The notes under the pieces: model-generated
What the model saw: the letters and a program-made list of their open reading frames with translations, nothing else
Database searches by the model: none
What the model was told of the DNA's origin: nothing
Assembly (NCBI GenBank): GCA_014281115.1
Contig: JACONQ010000004.1
Coordinates: 3,782,001-3,846,000, forward strand
Direction of reading: 5' to 3'
Length of the DNA stretch: 64,000 nt
From: Laburnicola sp. R22_1
Lineage: Eukaryota; Ascomycota; Dothideomycetes; Pleosporales; Didymosphaeriaceae
Part shown: one piece after another, positions 1 through 10,300 of the stretch
How positions within the stretch are numbered: the stretch's first letter is position 1
Layout: each line of letters starts with the position of its first letter
Program-made: the position numbers and the translations under genes

Positions 1-1162
1 CTTCTAGCTCTTTTATGCGCTTGTCTTTTGCGGCGAGGTTGGTCTGCATCTGTGATCTTGCGAGGTTATCAGAGTGCGTGGACGGCGGTTTAGATGATGC
101 GTTTGCCATTGCCTTCAGAACGATTGGGGCATTCACGGCATTCTGGGTGCTTGGTATCGTTGGCAGGAGATTGGCTTCATCGTTTGGCTTGTCTGGGATG
201 ATCTTGGCTGGGAACGACCAACCGTTACCCCAGGTCCCTAAACCTATGCCAGGGTTGTTGCTCTGATGCTCCGTTGACACCTCTGTCAGCGTCTCTGTCG
301 CTGCTTCCTCTTTGACCATGGGTTCTTGTGTCTTGAGGCGCTTCGACCTGCGCCTCGTCGTCAACGGTAAATCGTCCTCTTCCCCCGAATCAAGCACGAT
401 TGCAAGCTGAGCTGATGATCCCTTGTTCGACAAGGTCAAGGTCGTCCCTCCAACCTCCTGCTCCTTTGCATCGACGACGTCATGATTCATCTTGCGGATC
501 TTGGTTGGACGTTCCATATTCCTTCTGCTCCGGTGCTTCTTTGGATCATACTTCTCCGCCGCAGGAAGCTTCGAACCCGCTTTGTAAATCTTCGCCCAGC
601 TCTTAGTAATGCTTACCTTTACTTGAGTATTAAAATGTCCACTTACTACCGAAGCCTTGCGCTTGGCTCTCCTCGGTGTCGCTGCCATGTCCAGATAGCT
701 CACCATAGGATCATCCTCTTCCACGTGATTGTTGTTTGCTTTTGGACTGCTGCACTGATCTCGGTACGGCTGTCTATCAGAGGACGGGTGCCTCTGACGC
801 TTCGCTTCGTTATCAGATCCCAAATCTGAATCCACAAAGTATGTCGGTGTTTGGTTACGTAGCGTGCGCAACGGACGATCCGTCCCGGGACTCACGCCCA
901 GCGTACGGCGGTACTTGATGTCAAGTCTCGGTGCGTTATCCGCCGTACCATACAGCTCACTGCGGGGCTGTAAGAGTAGATCCAGAAAATCAGCACCGTA
1001 GTAGCGTTGCTGCGCAAAGGCAGGCTGTGGCGAAGCTTGTTGAAGTCCGTCAACGTGAGAGTGAGAGAGGCCGCTTCGCGAAGGTGGGGTACACCTTGAG
1101 GGAGCTGTCGTAGGACTGGACGGTGACTGAGAGCTTGTAAGTAAAGGTGAGGACCGAGGCAT
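1..1162 (-). CDS. N-terminal part of an uncharacterised disordered, probably nuclear protein (3' end outside window)
   Basis: I do not recognise this gene. The minus-strand ATG at 1162 opens a Ser/Pro-rich reading frame beginning MPRSSPLLTSS. Exon 1 is 1162-647. A 45-bp GT-AG intron (646-602, GTAAGT...CTAAG) joins it in phase 0 to exon 2 (601 to the window edge). The product is rich in Ser, Thr, Lys, Arg and acidic patches, with basic clusters such as TPRRAKRKAS and TTRRRSKRLK that resemble nuclear localisation signals. At the left edge the sequence becomes charged and helical (LAAKDKRIKELE), as at the start of a coiled coil. At least 372 residues lie in the window. The frame is supported by an uninterrupted reading across the intron and biased codon use; function is unknown. 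Confidence 0.6.
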   Translation of the reverse strand, partial: MPRSSPLLTSSQSPSSPTTAPSRCTPPSRSGLSHSHVDGLQQASPQPAFAQQRYYGADFLDLLLQPRSELYGTADNAPRLDIKYRRTLGVSPGTDRPLRTLRNQTPTYFVDSDLGSDNEAKRQRHPSSDRQPYRDQCSSPKANNNHVEEDDPMVSYLDMAATPRRAKRKASVVSGHFNTQVKVSITKSWAKIYKAGSKLPAAEKYDPKKHRSRRNMERPTKIRKMNHDVVDAKEQEVGGTTLTLSNKGSSAQLAIVLDSGEEDDLPLTTRRRSKRLKTQEPMVKEEAATETLTEVSTEHQSNNPGIGLGTWGNGWSFPAKIIPDKPNDEANLLPTIPSTQNAVNAPIVLKAMANASSKPPSTHSDNLARSQMQTNLAAKDKRIKELE

Positions 1163-2013
1163 GATTGCGAATTGAAATAAAGACAAATTGTAGGAGGAGA
1201 AGGGTGTATCAACAACAGCGACCGGCATTCAACATACTGATTGAGAAAAGAGAAGGAAGGAGAGCAGGAGGAGAGGGCGATGTACTTAAAGTTAGGCGAA
1301 GTATCGTGACTAAGGTGGTGAGAGAAATCGGGGCTGTTAGGGCGCCTGACCGTGCGTAATGACCCTGGGTTGCGCCGGACGATGTCGATGACGATTATGA
1401 GCCGACGGAAGAAAGCAGAGCGGCACTGCCAGAGCGGGGTGCAGAGCAGACCGAAAACAGTGTGCTGGACTGGCTCTAGATAATGGGCGGCGTGCAGTAT
1501 AACCGTTGGCAGACAGTGAAGGTCTGGAGACGAGGGAGAAACGGCCGAAGTGAGTCTACAGAAACTCAAAATTGTGTACCTCCATGGACCCATTGATAAC
1601 AAGCCTACGTTCCCAACACTCTAAAGCACCAATACTAAAACTGGTCCAGACAGAAAGCTTCACCCCAAAAGCAGAAGCAATGACGAAGAAAGAGCAAAGT
1701 GCAACGAGTACACACAGCTACGCGTCAACTACACATGGCCTACCTTTACTACATCATAAACAATTCAATTAAACCACATGTCCGCTCTACATTCATCCCC
1801 TCTGCCAACCCATTACCAATCCCCAAACTCCAAAAACCACCATCATGCTTTTCCGAGCGCCGACATCTCAGAACAAATAGATAACCAGGTTAACACACGT
1901 GACGCGAAGCGATGAAGTGACCCTTCCCGAATAAAACATACATGACCCAAAGAGAAACACAGAAAAGCACCATGCCATGCGCCAATACCACAAAGGGATG
2001 TAGTACAACGGTA
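1163..2013. other. Intergenic: promoter of the partial gene and 3' flank of the Mto1/ApsB-like gene
   Basis: About 850 bp. The part next to 1162 should hold the promoter and 5' UTR of the leftward gene. The part next to 2014 should hold the 3' UTR of the next leftward gene. Open frames here have no coding character. I see no repeat or RNA gene. Confidence 0.6.
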
Positions 2014-5000
2014 CTAGTACACGCCCTCCTCCGCCCTCATACTGCCCACAGCACTCCCGCTCCGACTTCCAGATGCAGACCGAGCGACACTATCTTCGTC
2101 GGCCCCTCTGCTTTCGCGCGCCCTCTCCAGCAGGGCTTGCAATTCGGCGTTTTCCTCGACCTTCTGCTCTAACCGTTTGCGCGCACCACTGCGATCTAGT
2201 AGCCGAGCCTCGCGCTCTGCCTTCAGCCGCCGTTCCAGCTCTTTCAGGCGATGAATCCATTTTTGCTCGTTTTGCTGCAGCGGGCCGGCCTGTGGATAGG
2301 GATGATCCGGTGGGTTTGGTAATCCTTCGACGGCCGACGTGGAATGGTGGCGAAGAAGTGTCTGTGCCATGCTAGCACGCTTGGAGGCGGGCGACCCACC
2401 TTGGGATGGAGAGCGTTCTGCAACTGCTTGCGTCGTCATTGTGATCGCGCGCAAAGTCTGGACCTCCGTCCTTAGAGTCTTGTTCTCATTGCGTAGCTTA
2501 TTAAGCTCCATGGAATTGAGTTCGACAATACCCCCTCGAACAGTGCTTGGGCGACCGATAGAGTCCCTTTGCGCACGTATCAGCTTCTCGAGCTGTTCCA
2601 TACGTTTCATGCGGACATCGAGACTATGTTCTAGCGTCTGATAGTCGCGTGTGAGGTCCTTGTCGAGGCTGCGTATCCGTTGGCGGAAGCCGCCAATGAT
2701 GCCTTCGATGTTTTTGACGGCGAGGATGATATTCTTGTTGAAACCTTGAATATTCTTCGAGATGAGCTCCATTGATGGCAACTCACCATTGATGAGAGAA
2801 TGACCACGAGACCATTCCGCGCCACACAGGGTCGAAAGGCGATTCCAGAGAGCATACAGCAGATTGTTGCGTTCCAAGAGCTGTTCTCGGTATTGCTTTT
2901 CGAGGCCATGAAGTTTCTGTCTGTCTTGGCTACGAAGGGTCTCGAGCTCTAGTACTCTCGCCTCGTGTTGCTGAATGGTCCTGGTGACGGACTGGTGCCC
3001 GCGTTTGGCCGTGTCGAAAGCACTCTGATCCTGGCGACGAGCTTGCCGCTCACGCTCAAGCATGTCAGCCAACCGCCGGCTTTCCATACCGGTGCTCTCC
3101 AACAATGCATCGCGGTTGCGAAGAAGTCGGTCCTTCTCCGCGAGATCCTGTTTGGTGTGGTCCAGCTCCTGCTGGGATGCTTCAAGATCTCGTTGTAATT
3201 TCTGGACGTCCTGGACGATGGTGTTAAATATAGACTTTGCAGTTGCGGAGGTGACATTCACCTTGAGCAGGCTGGCCCTGGTACCGTTGAGGTTTCCCAG
3301 GGCCTCACGAAGGTTACCCTCGAGCTCGTCGAGCCGTTGCTTCCACTCAGTTGCCTCGACTTCTTTGCCCGAGAGGCTCTTGCGGAGTTTCCTGTTTTCG
3401 TCTTTCAGCTTGACCAGCTGCGCATTCAGGTCGGTAACGACCTTGTCAACCTCTTGTTTCTCCTGCGTCTCCAGAATGTTACGCTGGCGTGCCTCTTCTG
3501 CGATGCGCTCTTCCAGGTCATGGTACCGTTCCTTTCCGTCCTGAATCGTGATTTGTGCCGTGTGGAGCGTCGACTCGAGCTCACCAATCTTGATCTTGTC
3601 GCCTTCCTGTTCTTCGCGCAGAAAGTCAACTTCACCTTGACAGGATTCGAGCTGAATCTCGAGCTTCTCATTCTTTGATTTCTCATCCGAGAGCAGCTTG
3701 TCCTGCCTGCCCAACTCTTGGTTGGCGTCTTCAAGCTCAGACTCTAGATTCTGTATCTTGCGGTTGCTGGCGTCCCGGTCGTCTTCGAGCTGTACCAAGC
3801 TCTCACTGACATTCTTCATTTCCAGTTGTAGGGCGTTGAAGTCCTCGGTGATATTCTCAAGTTCGACAACGAGACGGTTGCACTCTCGTTCCTTTGACTC
3901 AATTTCGGCTTCGAGCCTCCGGATAGTCTCGAGGGCCTGCTGTCTGACATCTTCACATTCCTGGTCCTTCTCCTGCAAGCTTTCGAGAATTTCATCTCGT
4001 TCATTTGATAGTGCTCGCAAGTCCTCCGTCGTGGCTTCCAGCTCGCTCTGCAGCTCTTGCACCTTGTTTTCGGTCTGTTCCAGGAGATCAAGGTGACCGT
4101 TGAGCTGGTCATCGAGCTCTTTGTACTGCAGCTTCGTTTGCGACAGCTCGTCCCTAAGGTCAGCGCATTTTCTCTCCAGATTGTCGCGTTCACGATCACG
4201 ATCAGGGTCGCTGATCTGGGTGGCACGCGTGCCGCCGCTGGCTCGTGACACAGATCTCTGGTGATTGCGAGAGATGGAGCGCTCAAGAATGCTATCCCCA
4301 GCAATTGAGGCGACGTCGCCTCTTCGAATAGTGAGTTTGAGACCTTCGTTTTCTTCCCGCAGCCGCAGGTTCTCTCTGTTGCGAGATGTGAGCATTGATG
4401 CTTGGGCATGAAGATCTCGCTGCAATTTTTCGTTGTCAGCTTGGAGTTGCTCCACCAACGTGCCGCTGGCGCCGCCCACTGATACGATCGCTGGTTGTTC
4501 GTTGACCTCTGACCCGGAGTTTGAGCGCGTAGTCAATGTTGTGAACTTGTGTCGACTGCTATACACATTTTTGATGTGATTGTTGGTCGTCGATTGATGC
4601 GCACGTTGGTCTTCTCGCAGGCGTTGGACCTCCTTGAGCAGCTGTTCTCGCTCTGCTTCTGCCTGTTGGCATCGATTTTCCGCTTGTTCACGCCTCGCTT
4701 GCTCATCCTCGAATTCTTCTTTCCAGATGTGGATAGCTTCATTGACGCCTGCAGAGTCATCTGATGTGCCCTTTTCGTTCATGCTTTTGATGTACTCTGC
4801 CATGCGCCTGTTGTCGGCCTCTTTTTGTAATGCTTCCTCTCTCCATTGCTCGATGGTTGTTTCCGTCGTTTCCAGTCGCTCCCGGAGGAACTCGATCTCT
4901 TCCTCAAGCAGAGCCTTTGTCGAGGAACCATCGCTCCTCTCATCTTCGTCTCCGCTCGTCGGCTCTCTGATCGTCACACCATCTTCTTGTGCTTTGAGTC

Positions 5001-6714
5001 TTCTCTCCAGGTCACGCATCTGCTTGCGCAGTGACTGGTTCTCTTTCTTCTCGTTTGCGAGGTCAGTCTGCAGTTGCACATTCTTGTTGATCGTCTCCTG
5101 GACATTCTCATCGGACCTATTCTGAAGGGCTTGATCAAGGAAATGTATTTTGAGCTTGAGATCAAAATTCTCCTTGCTCAGCTTATCAATCTTGCTATTC
5201 TGCTCCTTTAGGGTCAAGTTGTGCTTGTTCCGAGTGAAGGGGGTTGCCATGTGTCGCTTTTCAGGCGACCGGCCGTACTTTTCCCGATAGGCGCGGGCAA
5301 TGGTGTCCGGCACTTGTATGTCTTGTACGTGTCTGGTAACAATAGTGTCAGTAGGAGCGATAGGCTTGGCATTGGGGGCCCGTGGTGTCTCTGGTGGAGT
5401 GGAGTTGGTGGCCTCTTCCTCCAAGGGCTCTAGGTTACTGTCCGGCGGAAGAAATCCAGACAGGGAATTGGAACTTATGGAGCGCATCCTATCCCAGGGG
5501 ATGGAGTCACTGTACCCTGACACTGAAGATCCAATACTTCCAATACTCGGTAGCCGTGGCAAGTTACCCTTGCGCGTACTACGAGCCATTGAGCCGCCAG
5601 TCTGCAAAGCATAGTCGGCGCTTAGGCTGGCGGTACTCCCATTATCCCCAGAAACATTGGACACGTCAGTCACGGACGAGATGGATGACCGTTGACTCGA
5701 AGTGCGCGTCGACAGAAAGCTGGGTCGTTGTCCGATGGGTGGAGCAGTTGCAGGGGCCGCTGTTGCGGAAGGTTTGACGTTCTCCATGCTGAGCTCATGG
5801 TCGTCAGTGAAGGAGGGATGATCTTCCATTGCCGTAAAGTCAGGCGCCGCCTTGACAGTGGAAGCACTTGACGTTGGCCGCCGAACGTCGTCGTGCTCTT
5901 TCTTCTTTGCGGGTGGTCCTTCGGATATATCGGTGTCGTTGTGCTCGAGAGTTTCTTCCGCTCCTATGGTTGCCTGTGCCTCGTCCGTGTTTGTTTCCGC
6001 ATTATGCTCTTTGTTGACGTTTCCTGATGCGCCGCGAGAGAGATTGCGTTTTGCAGCTTCAGCCGAGGGGGACGATGGCATGGCATCAGATGCAGAGATA
6101 GCGGAGTCTATCGAGTCGTCGGTGAAGGCTGGCCGTCGTGCTCCTGGCGTCTTGTAGGCGTCGGCGGGTGTTGGCGGCTCGTCTGTCAAAAAGGAAGAAT
6201 CGCCCCCGTGAGCGTCGTGATAGGGCGTCGGCATTGGCTCTTTGGCCTTCTTTCCATGGTCGGCTGCTCTGGACGCTGGTCGCGAATGCCCTGGGGAGCC
6301 CCCAAACAGGTAAGTGTCGTCCGCGCCTGCCGCTGGCTGTGCAGCGTCCACGGCGACCGACGCTTCGGGCAGGAAGCTCGACTCGATGTCCATCAATTGG
6401 CGCTGCATTTCGCTGTCCATGACTGCGCTCTCATCGCCGTGAGCGTGGCTGCCACCTAGGCTGTCTGCTTGGAGGAAGCTATCGTCATCGTCGGCCGGAA
6501 GCGGGGGCAGGTCGGAATCTGGCGTGTCAAACGAGCGCACGTCGTCTGCATCAGAGATGTCATGTTCCATGCTCTGCTTCTCGTGCGCTGGCGATGGCGG
6601 GAGAGGGGGCGCGGGAGACGAGGGCTCGGCTTGTTGAGGGTGCGGTTGCGCTTGAGGTTGTGGTTGCGACGCATCAGCCGTCGAAGCGTGTCCATCCTCG
6701 GCCGCGGGCGCCAT
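2014..6714 (-). CDS. apsB: Centrosomin-N-motif microtubule-organising protein (Mto1/ApsB type)
   Basis: Single-exon gene of 1566 residues, ATG at 6714. The first ~490 residues are low-complexity, acidic and Ser/Pro-rich. At about residues 495-525 is a centrosomin motif 1 (TLKEQNSKIDKLSKENFD), the segment that in Mto1, ApsB and centrosomin recruits and activates gamma-tubulin complexes. A very long coiled coil follows (about 500-1400) with heptad-rich stretches such as LVVELENITEDFNALQLE. The C-terminus (about 1475-1535, starting QKWIHRLKELERRLKAE) matches the conserved C-terminal region of Mto1/Spc72-type proteins that targets them to spindle pole bodies, septa or nuclear-envelope sites. It is longer than Mto1 or A. 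nidulans ApsB (roughly 1050-1115 residues), mainly through the N-terminal extension. The likely role is cytoplasmic microtubule nucleation and nuclear positioning in hyphae. Family assignment is strong; the precise orthologue name is inferred. Confidence 0.85.
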   Translation of the reverse strand: MAPAAEDGHASTADASQPQPQAQPHPQQAEPSSPAPPLPPSPAHEKQSMEHDISDADDVRSFDTPDSDLPPLPADDDDSFLQADSLGGSHAHGDESAVMDSEMQRQLMDIESSFLPEASVAVDAAQPAAGADDTYLFGGSPGHSRPASRAADHGKKAKEPMPTPYHDAHGGDSSFLTDEPPTPADAYKTPGARRPAFTDDSIDSAISASDAMPSSPSAEAAKRNLSRGASGNVNKEHNAETNTDEAQATIGAEETLEHNDTDISEGPPAKKKEHDDVRRPTSSASTVKAAPDFTAMEDHPSFTDDHELSMENVKPSATAAPATAPPIGQRPSFLSTRTSSQRSSISSVTDVSNVSGDNGSTASLSADYALQTGGSMARSTRKGNLPRLPSIGSIGSSVSGYSDSIPWDRMRSISSNSLSGFLPPDSNLEPLEEEATNSTPPETPRAPNAKPIAPTDTIVTRHVQDIQVPDTIARAYREKYGRSPEKRHMATPFTRNKHNLTLKEQNSKIDKLSKENFDLKLKIHFLDQALQNRSDENVQETINKNVQLQTDLANEKKENQSLRKQMRDLERRLKAQEDGVTIREPTSGDEDERSDGSSTKALLEEEIEFLRERLETTETTIEQWREEALQKEADNRRMAEYIKSMNEKGTSDDSAGVNEAIHIWKEEFEDEQARREQAENRCQQAEAEREQLLKEVQRLREDQRAHQSTTNNHIKNVYSSRHKFTTLTTRSNSGSEVNEQPAIVSVGGASGTLVEQLQADNEKLQRDLHAQASMLTSRNRENLRLREENEGLKLTIRRGDVASIAGDSILERSISRNHQRSVSRASGGTRATQISDPDRDRERDNLERKCADLRDELSQTKLQYKELDDQLNGHLDLLEQTENKVQELQSELEATTEDLRALSNERDEILESLQEKDQECEDVRQQALETIRRLEAEIESKERECNRLVVELENITEDFNALQLEMKNVSESLVQLEDDRDASNRKIQNLESELEDANQELGRQDKLLSDEKSKNEKLEIQLESCQGEVDFLREEQEGDKIKIGELESTLHTAQITIQDGKERYHDLEERIAEEARQRNILETQEKQEVDKVVTDLNAQLVKLKDENRKLRKSLSGKEVEATEWKQRLDELEGNLREALGNLNGTRASLLKVNVTSATAKSIFNTIVQDVQKLQRDLEASQQELDHTKQDLAEKDRLLRNRDALLESTGMESRRLADMLERERQARRQDQSAFDTAKRGHQSVTRTIQQHEARVLELETLRSQDRQKLHGLEKQYREQLLERNNLLYALWNRLSTLCGAEWSRGHSLINGELPSMELISKNIQGFNKNIILAVKNIEGIIGGFRQRIRSLDKDLTRDYQTLEHSLDVRMKRMEQLEKLIRAQRDSIGRPSTVRGGIVELNSMELNKLRNENKTLRTEVQTLRAITMTTQAVAERSPSQGGSPASKRASMAQTLLRHHSTSAVEGLPNPPDHPYPQAGPLQQNEQKWIHRLKELERRLKAEREARLLDRSGARKRLEQKVEENAELQALLERARESRGADEDSVARSASGSRSGSAVGSMRAEEGVY

Positions 6715-7390
6715 GGCTGCAGTGAAGCGCGTGGAGTGAGGCGTGGTCGCGGGTGTGTTGAGTGCCCCGAGAGGTGCGCATGGACATTTTCAGACGTGAA
6801 AGTCAATTGTGCTGGGAAGGTGCGCCCGCGACGGCCGGTGCCTGCCTCCGCCTTGCCAGCGACGCGCTCGCGTGTTTACGGCTGGTCCGTGCCCCAGCCC
6901 AGCCCAGCCTCCAGCCTAGTGCATTTCGTCAGAGATACGAGTGAATCAGTCGTTTGTTTATGCACGAGCTTGGTACTGTCTACAGTGGACAGCTTCTAAA
7001 TATAGCACAGTACGAACAGAACAGACCCAATCGATCCAACCCCCCTTGGCGTACTTGACGAAACAGCTGTCCACAGATGCAACTCTACCCTAATGCCCTG
7101 TCCACTACCTTCGTAGACCAGAGTCATCCGCCCATGCCCAACCCACCCCAACCCTGTATGCTAAACAGGAACCGACCCATGTGTATCCCGACCCAAGAAA
7201 GAAGTCCCAAACTTCCTGTATGCGTCCCACCCGAAATAGAAGATGCAACCGTCTTGTATGCATGCGATATGGAAAGGAGATTCGTGATTCATGACGTCGT
7301 TGAAACAAAAGGAAAGAACATGGACATGTTTGACCAAGAGATACCAAACGAATCAAAGCAAATGTCGGCAAAATATGAAAAGAAAAACCG
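6715..7390. other. Intergenic: Mto1/ApsB promoter and 3' flank of the coiled-coil gene
   Basis: About 680 bp between two minus-strand genes. The stretch just right of 6714 is GC-rich. The stretch near 7000-7390 is A-rich and without coding character, consistent with a 3' UTR of the upstream gene. No other element was seen. Confidence 0.55.
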
Positions 7391-10300
7391 TTAGAGAGCC
7401 TTTCCGGGCCCCTTACTCCACCCATGCTGTGTGGAGCAATCCGTATCGAAAGGACTCGCCAACGGTGTCGGATGACTAATACTTTCCTTCCGCGACTTGC
7501 CCTTGCTTTTGATAAAATCCATCCTAGCTGGCAAATTGATCGCATGACGAATCGAGTGTGCGCTCACATTGCGCGAGTGGCTGGGTGACGTAGTCCTCGA
7601 ACGCGACGCAGCCGTCGGCGCGGCAAAACTCGAGCCAAATTCGCCCTCCTTGCGAGAAGAGATGCTAGCGTTGCGGCTTGTTGGCGCTGACCCAGACTTG
7701 GGTGGTGTGGAAAGGGGTTTGGACGAAGGAAGGACGCTGCTGAAGTATGGTTGCTTGGTAGCATCCGTGGGTGAGACAGGCGATGTGACAGGCGTGGTCG
7801 AGGCCATGGTGCCGCCTACGCCAGTTCTCAGAGTGGGCGCGACCACATTCAGCTTCCCTGTGATGGAGCATGCTGTAGGTGGTACCGAGGCAGTCGGAGT
7901 GATAAGAGCCGGGTTGTGGGGTGAGCCCATAGCTATCACGAATGGGACGTTGGAGCTTGATGCAGTGCTGGGCCTTCGTGAGGTTCCTGAAGGCGTTCGA
8001 GCCGGCATGTCACCAGAATTTGTCGAACCTTCGCGTGGTCGGAATAGCAAAGGCGCAGGGAGCGCTGAGTCAGCGGTAGAGCTGCTCGAGCGGATGGGTG
8101 TCTCTTTGCTCGGGGATATGGGAGCATCGGCATCTAACGATTTGAAGGGTTTCCGCCCCACAGCTTTCTGCACCGATTTTATTTGGTCGGGGGAACTCCG
8201 CATCGCTTCTGCCATGACATCCACTCGCGGAGGCGTTTGTAGCCTGAAAGGAGCTGTATCCTTTGAGACAGTATCAAAAAGACCAAACCGCGGGCGAGGC
8301 GGACGCTCGGGGGTGCTTTTGCCTCTAGAAGGTTCAGGGCCTGATCCAGATCGGGTACGTCTCCCCATGGGTCGCACGTCGACTTCTTGGGAACGGTCAT
8401 GAGAGGCCTTCGAAGCTTCCTCCAGTGTCCGTGGCTGTGAGAACTGAATTACAGAATCGCTCACGCTGCGGCGATTGAGTCTCTTGGGAGCAGCAGGCGT
8501 GCTAAGAGGAAAGTTTGTTGCCAGCTCTCCAAACCTTTCTTGATCAGGAGAAGGGGGCTAGAAATGGTCAGTTTGTTACACTTACTAGGGCAAGGCTGTG
8601 TCCCATACAGTAGGCTTTCGACGCCCCGGAGAGAGTCTTGCCACAGATCTCGGCGAAATACCAGGATCAACATTGTCAGCAGCGTTTGCTAGATTGGCCT
8701 CGGCGTCTAGAGGAGGAGTGCGAGGCGCCATTGGCATGTTGAATTCGAGGGGTTTTGGGACGCGCTTGACCCCTTGCTTGACGCTTCCAAATGGAGATGG
8801 ACCGGGCGTGATGACGGACGGTGGAGGCGTCATCCGTTGAGTCATTGGGATAGTTACGGATATTGGGCCCGTGGAGACCGAAGACGGCGGCGATGTTGAA
8901 ACTCCAAGGCCAGACGTACCGGATTGAAACTTGGCAGGAAAAGCCGTATCGCCAGACTTGCAGACGGAAGGGTCTGGGGAGTCCACCTCACCCGGACGGC
9001 TGCCGTGACCACCAATTTGTGCAGCCATCCGCTTGAGCTTTTTGATATCTGACTTGTAGCCCCTGCAATCAAGCTTGTAGTAGATGATTTCCCTGACGTA
9101 GAAATCAATTTCCCTACGCAGATTTTCGACCGTGTCGTCGGCCTCGACCTTATGGCCCGTCTTCTCCGCTTTATCTTTGTTCAGCTGTTTCTGGAGTCGT
9201 TCGATCCAGCGATCAATGTCCCCCTTCGAAGCCAGCGATGTGAGCTCAGGTAGCGGATTGTCGTTGGCGTCAGCAAGAAGCGTGAACGAGGCATGCCGTC
9301 GAATCTCAGCTTCTAATAGCAGCTTGTGGTGCTCCAGTTGTCGCTCTGTCTGCTGTAGCGCCTTGCTCTTCTCTCCAATCATGGCTTCGCGTTTGATAAT
9401 GGTAGTGCGTAGCTCTTCGATGTGGAGCTCGTTCTGCTTCGCTTTCGTGAGAAGCTGCCCTTGAATATCGGATTGCAAATCTAGCTCTCGGACCTCGCTC
9501 TGTAGACGATCGTAGTTTTGTCGCAGTCGATCATTGTCAGCCTCGAGCTCAGCAATATGGGTGTCCTTCTCGCGAATCTGCTCTTGTAGCCGCTCGATGT
9601 GCGAGATGAATGCGGCTAGAGTCGTAGGGTCATGGGGACCGCTCTGACTGATCGGAGAATCGTTCGCAAAAACGGTGCTCATACTAGTACGCGTGCTCTG
9701 GCGGTTGTCGGGTACTTGCAATTTCGGTGTCTTGGGGTCGAATGGCGTCCTTTGTGATCGGATGTTGAACAACTGCTCCTCTGCATCGATCTTTTCAACA
9801 TTAGCTATTTCCAACCGATACTCGAGGTGATCGATTGTGTTTTGCAAAGCCATGGTGCTCTTCTTCAATTGCTCTTCATTGCTAGCCTTTTCTTGCCACT
9901 CTTCACATGTTCTCTGCACCTCTTCGAGCATACGTCTTTGGTTGCGCTCTTGTTCCTTTGATTGATTGAGTTTGGTCATCAGTGACTCAACCTGCTTCTG
10001 AAGCGCTACGTTGTTTTGCTTGTACATGTTGAGTTCGCGCACCGCGTCTCCATTCCCAGTCTCGGGTCGCCTCGCTAGGCTCAGCTTTCTCTTAAGGTTT
10101 TCCATCTCGAAGTTATTGCCCGCCCGCAGCGGGGATCGAGGGCTCGACTCAAAAGCAGTCTTGAAGGTTCGGATGGAATTCGCAGGTGTGCTCCCCGCCG
10201 ACGAGTGAGGCCTGCCTCGGTTGGGCGATTGCGGTTCAGTAGTGTCCAGCAAGAACAAGAGATGGTTACTGGATGCGTGATGAAGGCCGCGTTGTTGGCT

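Noticed and set aside
892..1602. 236-residue minus-strand open frame
   Set aside because: It overlaps exon 1 of the partial gene in another frame, starts in the non-coding flank and has no domain or consistent codon bias.
3062..3544. Ser/Arg-rich + strand frames opposite the Mto1/ApsB-like gene (also 3698-4096 and 4634-5125)
   Set aside because: They are antisense shadows of a long Leu/Glu-rich coiled coil, which yields Ser/Arg-rich reverse frames by codon complementarity.
7569..8402. 277-residue + strand frame
   Set aside because: Antisense shadow of exon 5 of the coiled-coil gene; the minus-strand frame joins cleanly to upstream exons.
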